Below the pieces are notes generated by a model. The model was not told the DNA's origin. It saw only the letters and a program-made list of their open reading frames with translations, and did no database searches. This document shows positions 11,583 to 23,916 of a DNA stretch of 64,000 nucleotides, one piece after another. The stretch spans positions 8,487,615 through 8,551,614 of the forward strand of contig OZ007516.1 in the NCBI GenBank assembly GCA_963931865.1, written 5' to 3'. Origin of the DNA: Axinella damicornis (Eukaryota; Porifera; Demospongiae; Axinellida; Axinellidae). Each line of letters starts with the position of its first letter. Positions within the stretch are counted from its first letter, which is position 1. Made by a program: the position numbers and the translations under genes.

Positions 11583-11785
11583 AGTTAGGGGGGTGGGAGC
11601 ATTGGGGGGTGCAGGGTGGGAGCATTGGGGGGTGGAGGGTGGGAGCATGGGAGGGTGGGAGCATTGGGGGGTGGAGGGTGGGAGCATGGGAGGGTAGGAG
11701 CATGGGGGGTGGGGCTGGGAGCATGGAGGGTGGGAGTGGGGCTGGATGGGTGCATGTGGGCAGGGCTGGATGGGTGCATGTGGGC
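11583..11785. repeat. G-rich minisatellite
   Basis: Tandem imperfect units built on GGGTGGGAGCATTGGGGGGT (about 20-40 bp), ending in two copies of GGGCTGGATGGGTGCATGTG. The ORFs across it are repeat translations. Confidence 0.85.
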
Positions 11786-12656
11786 ACATGGTGGAGTAGT
11801 CATGATCTGATCTGTGCAATACTATACTCATCATTTTTTGAGCAACAGTAAAAGATTGTAATCATATACCAACGTCTGAATTGAATACTGGATATCACAG
11901 TCCTACAGTATGAATGCAGCCCCAAAATTCTTAAGCTCCCGAAGCACATTAAGAGTATGGCTATTGTTATGTTTAAGTTGTGGGTGTGATTGTTGCAGGA
12001 TTATCAACTGCCTATAGGCATCATTCTGAAAACTGAGTACAAGTATGCAAACTCTAGCTAGGGAAATTCACTACCTTGTCCAACTGTGTCCGGAGTTCAG
12101 GTACACACGAATTCCACCCAGCACTTTAGCTAAATAGTTTATTGGACTCTTGTGTTTCCCTATAAGTACATTCTAGAATCGATCCAAGTGCATAGCAACC
12201 ACACTCTTGGTAGAAAAATGGATGAGAGCACAGGAACTTCATCTATATTAAGTAGGTTCCTGAATAACATCCACGAGTTTCTTTCATACCAAGGATGCCA
12301 GTTAGCAATGACACGACGGTTGATCAAAGTGAGCAATACGTAGTGGCCAAACGGAAAGATAAAAGCACTCACAACTCCACCATCAAAGTGAATTCCCACA
12401 CTTAATATGTGTAAGTGTGTGCGTGTGTATGACGACGGTATAGTCAGAATCTCCATATGCCTCCTGCAAATATTAGATTACATAGTGCAGTAACCAACAT
12501 CATGGAACAAGAATGTACAACCAAACACATTTGATAAACTAAAAAAAGCATTGAGCTCGAGATGCTTAATCACATGTGTGCACTTCACAGTTCAAAGTAT
12601 GACTGCAGTTAGTGTAGCTAGCTTTGAATGAAAGGCTATTGCCAATCGTACAAACA
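11786..12656. other. Intergenic, no gene seen
   Basis: Short ORFs without recognisable motifs. About 12360-12455 resembles the CTCCACCA...GTAGTCAGAATC block also found at 44700-44940, a dispersed low-copy repeat. Confidence 0.4.
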
Positions 12657-14276
12657 CTAATACTGGGAATCGTACTCGTAATGGGGCACTGACTCTCTAG
12701 GATCAGCAACCACAGGTCCAACAGGGGCTGCAACTGGCTTTGCGTACTGGGTCGGATATCCGCCTGGAGGTTGGACATGACTGCCAGTGGTAGCATACCC
12801 AGACCCAGTCGGTGGTGCTTCCTCCGAGGAGTTGCCACGTGAATGGCCTGCAGGAGGAACAAAAGCAAGACTGCACGAGCGACCCCACACACATGATGTA
12901 GTGTAATGAACGTATAATCAACACCAGGCATACCAAACATTGGCAGCTTATATACGGAGGATAAACGGCACAAGAACACAGAAATAAGAAATGCTATTTC
13001 GTACCCCTCATGGCAGGAGCAGGATGCTTCTAGCCTTGTGCACAGCTTTTCCGAACGTTTATTATCACTAGGTCGACAATCAAATAGACATCAGCAAAGC
13101 TTATATTGAGTGTTGGAATGCTCACAGTGACTAGCACAAAGCGTGCTGCCCGCCTTGAAGAAAGCAAGGGGGAAAGTATAAAGAACTCACACTATACGGA
13201 AGGCGCTGCTATGCGCACAGAATGCACTGCTTACCACAAACAGTGTCATTTCATGTTGTCTTGTAATTGGGCACTTGAAATGAAATAAGTGCATACCTTA
13301 GCAAAGTGAAATTGCGCATTTTAAGCTGCATCTCGGCAATTGAATGACCGAAACTTGCTCAGTAGGAAGCATTACAATTCGTGGCATTATCTCAATTTTG
13401 TAGGATGCAGGATGTGCTGTTATTCGCTCAGCAGTTAAATAATTACCTACTGATCTACATACATACAAAGATACAATTAGGTGGTCATAGTTTTAAACAA
13501 TAACATGAATGCTACTTGCTGAGGCTCGCCTCACAATGACATAAGCATCTGCCTACAGCTACGTATTATGGCATTGTGTAAGTACTTGGTAGTGTGCCTG
13601 TGTGTGCCTGTGTACGCATGTGTGTGTTAAAATTTATGTCTGTGATATGTCTGTGTATGTGTGTACTGTGTGTGCATGTGTGTTTATGTGTGTGTGTGCA
13701 TATGTGGTGGGTATGACATTAATTTAGTGTGCGTAATGTACTCACCAAACAGCTGCATGCTTTTACCACGTTCAGTGCGCAAAAAGATTGATAATCCAGC
13801 AAGAACCCCTGTCACTGGCTGTAGTGAATGTGAAGACCAGTAAGAGATGATGACTTTGTAATTTACCCTCATTGTGAACGCATACAACACTCAGAGGCGT
13901 AGCTAGGATTTGGAGACTGAGGAGGCATGGAGTTCTCTGCGCGCGCGAAGCACGTGGCGAAAAAAATTTTGAGCTAAGTAATTATTCATAAGTTAATACA
14001 CAGTGCGTGCAAACAGTTGCTCTCGAAATGCTACAGCAATATGCCGGTGCCCTGACTTGCAGCACTATCAGCGTTAAGAGTATACGCCGGCTCATGGTCA
14101 GCCTAGCTCCTGTCTCTGTCATCAGATCGAACACACATCGTACGCGGAGTGTGCGAGACTCCGGACACGCGCGTCATTATCCAGAAAAGCGAGGAGGCAA
14201 CTGCCTCCCTTGCCTCATTGCTAGCTACGCCCTACACACTTAGCCTTGTTCCAAGGCTTCCCTGTCACTTCATGGT

Positions 14277-14356
<80 letters not shown>

Positions 14357-17300
14357 GGCAGGATCAAGGCTAATGAACAGCCATATGAATGCTCACCTTC
14401 AAAAGCAAGTTGAAGAATAACATCCTAGCTCCCATTAAGGAAACAATAAGATCGTTCTGTAGCTAGCTGTGCATTTCCATGACATACGTATGTACTTACC
14501 CCACGTTCATTACACCTTGGCTTATGGCACATGAACAACCAATTACCACGTGTGAATTTGAAAGGGCTTGAACCAATTATTGACCTACAATAGGAAGTAG
14601 CTGAAATAGTGATCAACAGAACCACCTTGACTCATGCAGGTAGCCAATAAGATTATGTTGATTGTTTTACAATGAGTATGAAGATTGTAAAAGCCTGCTT
14701 GAAATGCTTTCAGGACTGACAGACTGACTGATAGATGGCAATTGTTTAGCCGCAGTTGATGCATACAGACATGGGGTAATTATACAGATTTGAATTATAG
14801 ATTAAGGATACGCAGCAGAAAACTGCCAAGTTCTGTCCGTAAGAGCTGCAGTGAAGAGAGACAAAAATATGATGCCAGTTATATCTACTGGACATGTAAC
14901 TATGTATGTTGGGATTGTAGCTTACCAAAGGACAGCCAAAATGTACAAACGTTAACCACAGGTGCACTGGAAGTAACACAGGTATCACTGCACAGTGTGC
15001 ATAGTTATATATAGTCATGAAAAGTCACTTGTACAAGTAGACTACATCATACGTAAGTGCACACTGCACAAGCACTGATTATGTATTCATAATTATCATA
15101 TTCACAAAGTTGAAAGGCAAAAACATAATCAATTTTGTAAAATCCATCTCTAAGCATCTAAAATTCTGTGGGGGAGCACCAGATCCCGCTAGTTATACAG
15201 GCTTGCACAAGCCACACAAACCACAAGAAACACGCGCACACCTCTGTAAACTAGGAATACATATCCACATTGATCATGCTTCGCGTGCACGCTGCATGCA
15301 TAACCTAACCATGACATTGTGCTTTCGAGTATGGTCGATCTAGCTAGTGTGAATTTGAGAGTGTGGAGCGGGAGCTGAGATAAACATGTCGATTACACTC
15401 ACTGTTCGACTCCACATGTAGCTGCTCTAGCTCTGCAAGACCTGAAGGTCCCGCACGCTTGTACCCTAGCCTCTGGCTATGCAAGACTATCATGGAGTTG
15501 CGGTATAAACAGATGTCGACTGCGCTGATTGTTTGACTCCATATGTAGCTGCTCCAGCTCTGCAAGCACTTGGAGGCACCGTGTGCTCGTCCACTGAACT
15601 GAGTCTCAAGGTTGTAGCTACTTCTCGTACCATTGAGCCCTTGCGGCAAATAGAACTCAATTGGCCGGCAGGAAACCCGCAACATTCTTATCAACATTCC
15701 TGAGCATGACATGTTCTGGTATGTACATACATAATTTATATAGCCTCGTTCCCAGGCCCGAGACGGTGAGGAGCAAAGGGCCTGGTTTCCACTGTTTGCG
15801 CATGCGCTAAAGAGCGGTGGAATTCCACCGGCACCATGGACATCATTCGATTATGTTTGTATACTCGTGACGTCGAGCGGATAACGTGATCTGTACAGTA
15901 TTAAGTAGCTAGCTATAGTAGGCGCGGTACAACAACTCTCGGTCGTACTCTTCTATGCCCTCATGTGGCAAGGCACTCCTGAATTTATCATGAGCTAGTA
16001 AACAGTGACCTGCGATTGAAAGTGGGATGTTTTTGTGTGGCTACCGTCGCACCGACCGGGTGGAGTCAGTATGCTACCAGACTCTTCCGTTTGTTTTGAA
16101 TAACGAATGTCGGGTAAGTCTGTTGTAGTGGCAGTACAATTGTGGCTGTGTCGCCCCTCATCTCGCGGATGGAGGACAAGTGTAGCAAAATAGATAGCGT
16201 CACACGCTCGACCATGTGACTACGAAGACATCATTGCACCCTCCCCCTTATGAATACATGTTACGGTTATAGATAATTAAGCGCATGTGCAAACAGTGGA
16301 AACCATGCAGGCCCTTTTCTCCTCTCTCGGGCCTGGGAACGAGGCTAGTGCATATATAACATCACAGGTGCTATTATTACTGAGCGCATTAGCGCGAGGC
16401 ACTGAATGGGGGATCTATTTCTCACTATATAATTCATATCTCATCCTCCTCTCTTTTGATTGTACTTGTAATGTAAATTTGGCCATGTACCTATTTGGAT
16501 CAATCAAGAGATTCTCTTGCAGTACATTTGGCAATGTGAACAAACCTGCTCTTTGGGCTATGCTACTGGTATTCCTTCTGCTATGTAGCTAACCATTATT
16601 ACGGTAACAGATCTAGATAATTACTGAATCGTGAGCTAATGATAATTGGGTTAACAATAACAGAGCAATGAGGATCTTGTTGGAAATCAGTGTGCTTCAG
16701 AAAAAAGACTTACAGCTCCCATCACCACGCTGATTCTGCTGGCCTTGAAAGTAGAGGCCCAGCTGGACGCAATCCAGAAGTACGGTCATGGCAAGTACAA
16801 CTAGGAACTGCATATGGGACATGGTGACATGGAGAGTGTTGCATTCACTGGATATTTGGGGGCATAAATAATGCGCTGTTTCTTGCATGATGCAAGGGAT
16901 ATTGCAGTCATGTGCAACACTGTGAAATGGGTGAAACTTGCTTGATAGGCCACACAGAGAGATTGACCACTGTATGGGGCTACAACTGATCATAATATTA
17001 TAGGCTATGGCTAGAGTACAATAGGGTCACTTGCTTCAGCTATACTCCCCCCCCCCCCCCCCCCCCCCCCCCCCCACCACGTTCACCTAGATGAGCAGTC
17101 CAGTGCTGGGCTAGTATTGTTTGCAGACCCCAGCGAGAAGGGTTGGTGATCATGTGAATAGCTCTACCCTAGGATGGATCCAGGCAGCATGCAGTCCAGC
17201 CGTCACTGTTGATCAGGGAAAGAATGCTATGTTGGCCTGCCAGATTTTGAAACTCTACCAATGGGAAGGAAATCATGATGTCATCGTTCTTAAAACTGAC

Positions 17301-17741
17301 TGGTTTGTTCTGTTTTGAACATGCAGTTAGAAGACCAAACTCTGAAGCAGTGACTGACCAATCAGGTTCAAGTCTGAAAACAAAGTTTGCAAGATTTAAA
17401 TGCCATGGATCCACGCTAGCTGCTGGTTATTCATCAGACCCTTCCTTCTCCCCCTCCACAAGGGTCTGGGAACCAAACTAGTGCTGGGCAGTGATCTGCG
17501 CAGAGGTCTGGTGACAAACTCTCCGTTCATGATAGCGCCGTGCAGTGCACGGCAGCTCTCTCTTAAAATGCTTCAGAGGTCTCGATCACCTCCATCACTG
17601 CACCTGTGTGAGTCCAACGCACCAACAGCCTTTGTGTGATAGTGACTGCTGAGCACTGTCAGGACCAGACATCTTGCAAATACATTAGTACGTAAGAAGA
17701 TCATGTGTCACTAGTCTGGACCTGCCTCCCAAAACACCCAC

Positions 17742-17779
<38 letters not shown>

Positions 17780-20473
17780 GGTGGAACTTTTCAATCACCT
17801 AACTTAATTTTACCATTGACCATTAATATGCAGGGGCGGCAGCGGCATAAAAGAAGTGGTACGGCCCACTATCGTAGCGCACTGCGGAAGGCGGTGCCCG
17901 GAGGCGCTGTGCGTGTTGACAGAGGCGCGAAGCGCTGATCTGTCCGCGCGAAGCCCGGAAAAAATTTTTCGCATGTATTTTTAGCGATGAGGGAAGCGCT
18001 CTCGTAGCATCAAAATGGCCGTTTTGGGAAAGAAAAGACCTTGGCTGCTGTGGAGTTTCAATGGTAGGCCCACAACTAGGACGAGAAACGGATGCCATTG
18101 CCGAGTCTGCATATAAGATCAAGCGTAGATTATGCGTGACTACACTGCACGTGATATTATAATCAGGTCGGCTGGAAAAGTGGTCCGGCCAAAGCCGGAC
18201 CAGCCGGACCGGCGGCGCCGCCTCTGATATGTACACTTTGAGTGGGTCATTGACATGTTTTGACCATACTAGAAACCCGTTTGATCGCATGCACTGTCAT
18301 CCGACTGGAGAAATAACCCCCTGATAAAAGTTGAACAATGACAAACATTGGTTACTTACCGCAATAACAGGGAGGATGCGTTTGTGATCGTAGGAAGCCC
18401 ACAAACCCACAGCCGATAAAATCAGGTGGGAGTAAATGTATGTCATTGGCAGCCAGGAGAAGACCAAGACACTACACGGGAAAGGAAGCTAGAGTAATCA
18501 GGTAGGCATTGCAACAAACCACACCCCCTTCCATATTTCCTACTGTTACAGAAATTGAAAAACCTGTAGGTGTTGGTAGCCTGGGTGAGGGAGCCCCTTT
18601 AACTCAGGATCATTAAGGACCAGGTCAGGCTAATTGTTTAGAGAACTAGTATACCTGCATGCAGACAAAATCTCAACAGCAGTGCACTGAAGACTCGACC
18701 GTGGCTATGGTGGTTCTATGGCACGGAACTTACATGATAAAACAGCAGCTATAGGACTGTGAATTATTGCGCCCCAGTCAGTATCCTGGATTGCCAACTT
18801 TCTTGTATAGCAGAGGACCTTTTCATCTTGGAACAAACCGTACAGCAGCTGGGGCCGATTTGAATATGCTTCATAACTGTCATACAGTTGGGTCGCATGT
18901 AGGCAGGAAGTGACAAGCAAGCAACCCCTGCTTACGCATTAGTACCAACAACTAGCTGAGCTCGCTTCGCTCGCTCAGCTACTTCCCCCTCGTTCGCCTA
19001 CCGTGCGTAATCTGGCACCGGACAGCTCTCTGTGCAGACTGCAGAGCTGCTCCCCGATTGCGTCCGCTTCAACTGCTGCTCCCGGGCCCGTTGCGGCATC
19101 CGCTTCAACTGCTGCTCCCCCTTTGCCTCCGCTTCCAGCTGCTGCTCCCCGATTGCGCCCGCTTCATCTGCTGCTCGCCGCTTGCATCCGCTTTAGCTGC
19201 TGCTCCCGATCGCGTCCACTTCGGCTGCTACTCCCCGATTGCATCCGCTTCAACTGCTGCTCCCCCATTACGTCCGCTTCGACTGCTGCTCCCCGATTGC
19301 GTTTGCTGGATTCCAGCCCATGCCCGGACCCAAAGTTCTCGAACATTCTTCGCGGAGTTCAAGGTTCAGTAAATAAATTAAAGTACGAAGGTCGCGCGTC
19401 ACTATAGTCTAGTCCCGCCCCATGAACATCCCACTTCCGTCACTCACACACAGACAGACACACGTTAAAATTTTAATGTATTGATAGTACTAATTGAAAA
19501 GTACAAAATTAACTCTTTAGGGCCCAAATTTCTTTCTCTAGGTCATTTTCAGTCTACACTTAAACATACCCTAATTTCTGTTCCCTGGCGTTGCTGGGCT
19601 CGAAACTGCTCACACAGGTAATTTCACCTATACTAAGCGTATGCGTGACTTAACCACACCCACCAATTAACGGACTTGCAATCAAGCCTCCCAAGAAATG
19701 GCAACCCACTGTAGCTGAAAAACGGGCGATGTATGCTGGAAATGGAGGCCCTACAAACCCAGACGGCTACTTTCTGACCCCATTTATGCCAAAACAATGG
19801 AAATGGCCCTCCCAGTGCCGACCAAGACCTTTCTATCGCGGAGCTCAGACACGGCCATGCTGTTTGCACCCTCCGGGTGCACCCACCCACCTCCCCTTGT
19901 CCCGCCCTTTCTGCTGTCGCAGAACCTATCTCCCAAGGACATTGCCGGAAGTCACATGATGAAGCTGAAAGTATTATGACGACATTTGGCGCTATGGGCC
20001 CTAAAGGGCTAACACTGTCTCATTTCTGTTCATTTGTGAAACCTCAGGTGCATGTGCTAGCCCATAGTGTGAAGTTGTACTATATTCACCAGACCCTTAT
20101 CCTTCCTTCTGAGAGGGTCTGGGCAATATATAGTATTTCTGGTGAAAAGCATTAGTGCAGTGCTCCTCAAATTAACTTGTAACTGAGGTCAATAAGTATA
20201 AGGGCACGTGTGTCACTAGTCTACCGGCCATGAAACACCAACTGCATTACTCATGAACACACACATGCATGCTTAAAATCTTAATGAAAAGCAAACTTAC
20301 AACCCAACCAGAAGAAAATGGACTCCCAGCGGCACCTGCACGGACAAAACCCAGTAGTGATATGAGTCATCAGTCATTACTGGCATGCACTCCCACTAGT
20401 GCAGAGTCTTTGGTTGCACATATAATGATTGCACTACACACCTCATAGTGGTATACAGAGTGGGTGGGTGGGT

Positions 20474-20514
<41 letters not shown>

Positions 20515-22707
20515 GAGAGTCTCTCCCTCACTCCCAGAATTCAAATACGTAGGAATGATGTCATATGGCAGTTGGAATTAACATGCAGTGGTTTTGAACA
20601 CAAGTGTCTGAAAGCTGCTAAAACCCACCAGACCTCGGTGTGATTAAAAACCAGAGGTGAAGGTACTCTTACAGGGTCTCTGAAAACCATGTACATGTAC
20701 AGTTTTGAACACAGACCCAATTGTGCAGGGTCTCCACATGCTACTGGTAGTTCCTGCCTCTCAAAAAAACAAACCTGATGGGTGTCCTTGTACAGACACC
20801 CATGCACATATTCCTCTGATATAAACTGCAGTAATGAATGGCTGGTACAGGTATATGACCTAAAATTCATTTTTTTTATTAATCTGATTTGATTGGTCTT
20901 CACATTCCATAGCCCACTGGTTTCTCCCTCCATCCTCTCTTTGCTGGGTTCCTTGTGGCTTCATGCTCTATACACTTCAGCTTCAGATTGACTGTGTGGT
21001 CAGAGTTGTTGCTACATTGGTACATGAAAACATACCTCTGAACCATCCCTACTTATGTACCTACATGTAGCTATATACATCACCAACCATTCACCACAGC
21101 AATGATTCACCATCATGTTGTTAAATTAGTATCATGGCCCAACAACTGACAGATATACCTGCCATGAGGTGGATGTGAAAACTCCCCCCTCCCATGCAGG
21201 CTACAGGCCTGCCTCATTTGTGGATTCCTACTGTCTCTCAATGATCTTGTGATGAAAGTATAACTGTTCACAAAGTAGCTAAATTAAGGTTGGTTGAATG
21301 GCTTTCCATTAAGTACTTGTGCTGTAGTAAGTAGTGCATGGGCGGCTGTGTGTAATTTACATGTAGGGAGAATCTTGTCTAGACAGGGTCACTCCTATAG
21401 GCACACTCAGGAATTTGCATGCTGGCGATGATGCCTAGGGATGATGCCTAGGGATGATGCCTAGGGATGATGCCCAGACCTTTCATACTAAAAGCAACCT
21501 GCACTGGGTCTTGGATCGAGACTAGGAGTTAGAGTCAGCAGCATGCTCAAATAGCTATGCAGTTCCTATTACATGCTTGGAATACTTCATTCTCAAGTTT
21601 ACGTTTACTTGAACAGTCGGCTATTGTTGCAGCCTAAATGTAGCAGTACAACTTCTATTTCCCAGGATGATGTGAATCGTTGCTACACCCGGTCCAGTAG
21701 CCATGCCAAGCTGAAGGTCAGGTGCTTATCATGTCATATTGAGGAAGGGCTTCTCAGTGGACAGAACATGAGTACATGTGCACACCCACAAAATAGATCA
21801 TGTTTTTTTCTGGGCTCATCAAGATCGAAGTTTGCAAATGTCTGCCATGTTAGGGAAGCACAAGACATGCACTCCTGCCACATGTACTTGTACAGAAGCT
21901 CAAGTGTACAGTCCAAATGACTGCTAATTTGATTGTCACCCACATAATGCACTATGCACAGGCTTCCAATTACAGATATTTGAGCAACAACCAATCACAA
22001 TTCTGATGCTGTAATAGTGCTGCCTGCAATGAGTATTGCTTCGGCTTAGTCTCCTTCCCAGGCCTTCTCGCTCCAGTGTTTGACAAAAGTTGGGGTGAGA
22101 AGGCCTGGGAACGAGGCTAGCTTCAGCTTGGGTATACTTATGCAGCTGGTCATGAGATCCCTGCACCTACTCAATTGCTTGGAAATACAATTTTTTATGC
22201 ACAAATCACAGTCACAGAAGCCACAGATGACAGCTGTGTGTTGATGCACTTGGAATAAACGAGCTATACACTGGTCACTTGAACACGACTGACTGATCAT
22301 ATCAGACCATAATCACTGCAGCCAAATGAACTGTAGTTTTTCCCTCTGGATCCATGCCATTTGGAGTCTAGCATGCAACTACTGCATAATGTTAACTTCC
22401 ATCCAAGCTTTAGCTATAGCTATGTATGGTCTTCTTATTTCTTTTATTTCGCTCATTCAAATTTGGTCTTTGCAACGAGAAGGCTGTGTTTCCAGGCCGA
22501 GTGATATCATGCAACTCTACAGAAAAGTTAGTTGTCAGTCGACAGTGAATGTCATAAATGACACCCATTAGGCATGTGCATGCTTCCAGTACGCAAGTTC
22601 ACTGGATCCGTCAACTCAACTCGATCCCCCATTAGTATCAAAAATCCCTCCTGTATCCTCACCAGAATCAGCACTGCGGGTAGTAACTTCTGAACTGTCC
22701 CAGCCAT
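12657..22707 (-). CDS. AGTRAP: AGTRAP-like membrane protein, six exons proposed
   Basis: AGTRAP is a small multi-pass protein that binds the AT1 receptor in vertebrates; its role elsewhere is unclear. Proposed exons: 22663-22707 (MAGTVQKLLPAVLIL), 18360-18488, 16714-16807, 14926-14966, 13746-13818 and 12657-12847. Phases agree (0,0,1,0,1) and the sum is 573 nt, 190 residues. The second and third exons give VFSWLPMTYIYSHLILSAVG and FLVVLAMTVLLDCVQLGLYF, matching the order and spacing of the family's membrane segments; the fifth gives a further hydrophobic segment, then LRTERGK. The tail is Pro/Tyr-rich, ending HYEYDSQY. Exon 4 is the weak point. A rival acceptor near 14848 (reading SLTDRTWQFSA) plus an exon at about 14505-14590 also keeps phase. 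The long introns are full of mobile elements. Confidence 0.6.
13892..14235. mobile_element. MITE-like element, CAGAGGCGTAGC ends
   Basis: The left end CAGAGGCGTAGCTAG is mirrored by CTAGCTACGCCCTAC on the right, flanked by ACACT on both sides (possible 5-bp target duplication). It includes a 'GCGCGCGAAGC...AAAAAAATTTT' block shared with the element at 17831. It lies in an AGTRAP-like intron. Confidence 0.5.
14277..14355. repeat. Poly-G run of ~79
   Basis: The longest homopolymer in the window, inside an AGTRAP-like intron. Its length may be an assembly estimate. Confidence 0.95.
15741..16347. mobile_element. 607-bp inverted-repeat element, CTCGTTCCCAG family
   Basis: Both ends read TAGCCTCGTTCCCAGGCC inward. 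Complementarity continues for about 60 bp with small gaps, through AAAGGGCCTG and TTTCCACTGTTTGC. It is the largest family member seen and may be closest to a full-length non-autonomous element. The interior has no convincing ORF. Confidence 0.75.
17047..17075. repeat. Poly-C run
   Basis: About 29 C in an AGTRAP-like intron. A (CA)n tract follows at 17741-17778. Confidence 0.95.
17831..18226. mobile_element. MITE with CAGRGGCGGC ends and 5-bp duplication
   Basis: It begins CAGGGGCGGC and ends GCCGCCTCTG. The 5-bp flank ATATG is present on both sides (17826-17830 and 18227-18231). About 396 bp, GC-rich, with GCGCGAAGC and AAAAAATTTTT blocks also seen at 13892-14235. The 155-codon minus ORF through it looks incidental. 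Confidence 0.65.
18489..19012. other. Intron, nothing recognised
   Basis: Part of the first intron of the AGTRAP-like gene. Only short unmatched ORFs. Confidence 0.4.
19013..19312. repeat. ~31-33-bp minisatellite
   Basis: About nine diverged copies of a unit like CTGCTGCTCCCCGATTGCGT followed by CCGCTTCAA. Several frames stay open because the unit is close to a multiple of three; the minus strand reads repeating GEQQLKRMQ. I treat it as intronic minisatellite, though a coding repeat cannot be excluded. Confidence 0.75.
19513..20009. mobile_element. ~500-bp DNA element with CTTTAGGGCCC ends, copy 1
   Basis: The left end CTCTTTAGGGCCCA and right end TGGGCCCTAAAGGGC are inverted repeats. A near-identical copy lies at 41060-41562. 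Flanks carry TAA on both sides here, suggesting a short TA-rich target. The interior contains GGTGCACCCACCCACCTCCC; no transposase. Confidence 0.75.
20010..21425. other. Intron; poly-G run, no exon seen
   Basis: Contains (TGGG)n then about 40 G at 20474-20513, and a decayed hairpin-family piece near 20091-20130. A 130-codon minus ORF at 20541-20933 has no recognisable motif. Confidence 0.4.
21426..21480. repeat. 13-bp tandem repeat
   Basis: About three and a half copies of GATGATGCCTAGG. Confidence 0.85.
22047..22119. mobile_element. Hairpin element, CTCGTTCCCAG family
   Basis: TAGTCTCCTTCCCAGGCCTTCTC is answered by GAGAAGGCCTGGGAACGAGGCTA. Arms of about 22 bp around a short centre. Confidence 0.75.
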
Positions 22708-23415
22708 GATTGCGTATCGTCAGATCGTCCAAGTAGCTAACTAGCGCTTGTACTTCCTGTTCAAACACAACGTAATTGATCGAACCTTGCAAGCACTGTG
22801 GAGTTCAGGAAGTGTTAGGTAACTGCCCATGCAGCCGGAAGTAGCACCTCCAATCTACGCATAGCAGTTTGGGGGGAGGGGCTCCAGGAACAGTTGCTTT
22901 TCATTGTAGCTAGCTACGCCGGAATCCTCTGTAGCTATATCTATATATTCATGGCATGCCATTCTGCACATGCAGCGACCATGGTTACCAGCAATTAGCT
23001 AAGTGCATAGATCGACCATTTATCATGTTTTCTACTTGAACGATTACAATCGCAATCAGCATCAGATCATTGTGTGCTGCCCTTTAACTTCTATAGCTTT
23101 AATAGTTCTAATTAGTGCCTGAGCTTGATGAGGAAATGTGTACCATATCCATTAGCTGTATAGCTATATGCAGCATTAAAATACAGATAGAAGATATACA
23201 AGTCTGTTATAATCGTTGTTCAATGCAGCATACTTGTATTTCACTGTGAAACACTACAGGGGGTTTCACATTCCAGAAATCACAATCTGCGACATATTAT
23301 ATCAGTGTGTACTGCATGCATGATGTTGTTGCCGGTATTGTAATTTGTATGTCTTCATACGCATGCGCAGTGCATACCAAGAGATATATTTTTATGACTA
23401 TCTCGTGCACATCGG
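22708..23415. other. Intergenic upstream of the AGTRAP-like gene
   Basis: Nothing recognised except a G-rich GGGGGGAGGGGC and AT-rich palindromic words. It should include the promoter of the minus-strand gene that starts at 22707. Confidence 0.35.
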
Positions 23416-23916
23416 TTGGGTAGCTTGGCAGATCACCTTCCACGGCCCCCAAGACATCACACAGTGCATGACCACCCTTGTCACATCCCTCCTGGTACAA
23501 CCCTCTACAACGATGAAGTGATGACCTTCATTGCAAAGGCAGTCATTATCCCCTTTGCAATCGTACTTGAACTTTTCATTGTTACAAAGAATGCAGAGTT
23601 TCCTGAGCCTCTTTGTGTGGTGAGGATATTGTTCTATTGCTGCTGTGATTCTTGGATAGGCTTTCTGGTCAAGGTCTTAGGGTACATTCATGTATTAGCA
23701 GTAACTGCTACTAATGTATCCCTGCATTTAATATGCAAAATTTTCATAAATAAAAATAAAAAAAGGTCATCCAATCTATGCCTTTGTATCAGGTTTTACT
23801 TTCTCCTTCCCCACTGCAGCGATTCCCACATTTGTTCTGTTGTTTGTTTAGTTAGTTCCCTTAGTACCATCCACTGTGTAGGTCTAGGGATGCTTTTTCT
23901 GGTAGCTCTATTTTGA
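23416..23916 (+). CDS. Hypothetical membrane protein fragment
   Basis: The first 70 codons look coding: an IPPGTTLYNDEVMTF stretch is followed by the hydrophobic AKAVIIPFAIVLELFIV, then a possible donor (GTGAGG) after EPLC. Beyond that the frame runs through more hydrophobic residues (LGYIHVLAVTATNVSL) and into the tandem array at 23783. I do not recognise a family. It may be one exon of a membrane protein or a relic; the ORF start is not reliable. Confidence 0.3.
   Translation: MGSLADHLPRPPRHHTVHDHPCHIPPGTTLYNDEVMTFIAKAVIIPFAIVLELFIVTKNAEFPEPLCVVRILFYCCCDSWIGFLVKVLGYIHVLAVTATNVSLHLICKIFINKNKKRSSNLCLCIRFYFLLPHCSDSHICSVVCLVSSLSTIHCVGLGMLFLVALF

Noticed and set aside
11531..11851. Gly/Trp-rich ORF and Pro-rich reverse ORFs
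   Set aside because: Translations of the G-rich minisatellite.
17823..18290. 155-codon minus ORF
   Set aside because: Coincides with a MITE that has inverted ends and a target duplication; no protein motif.
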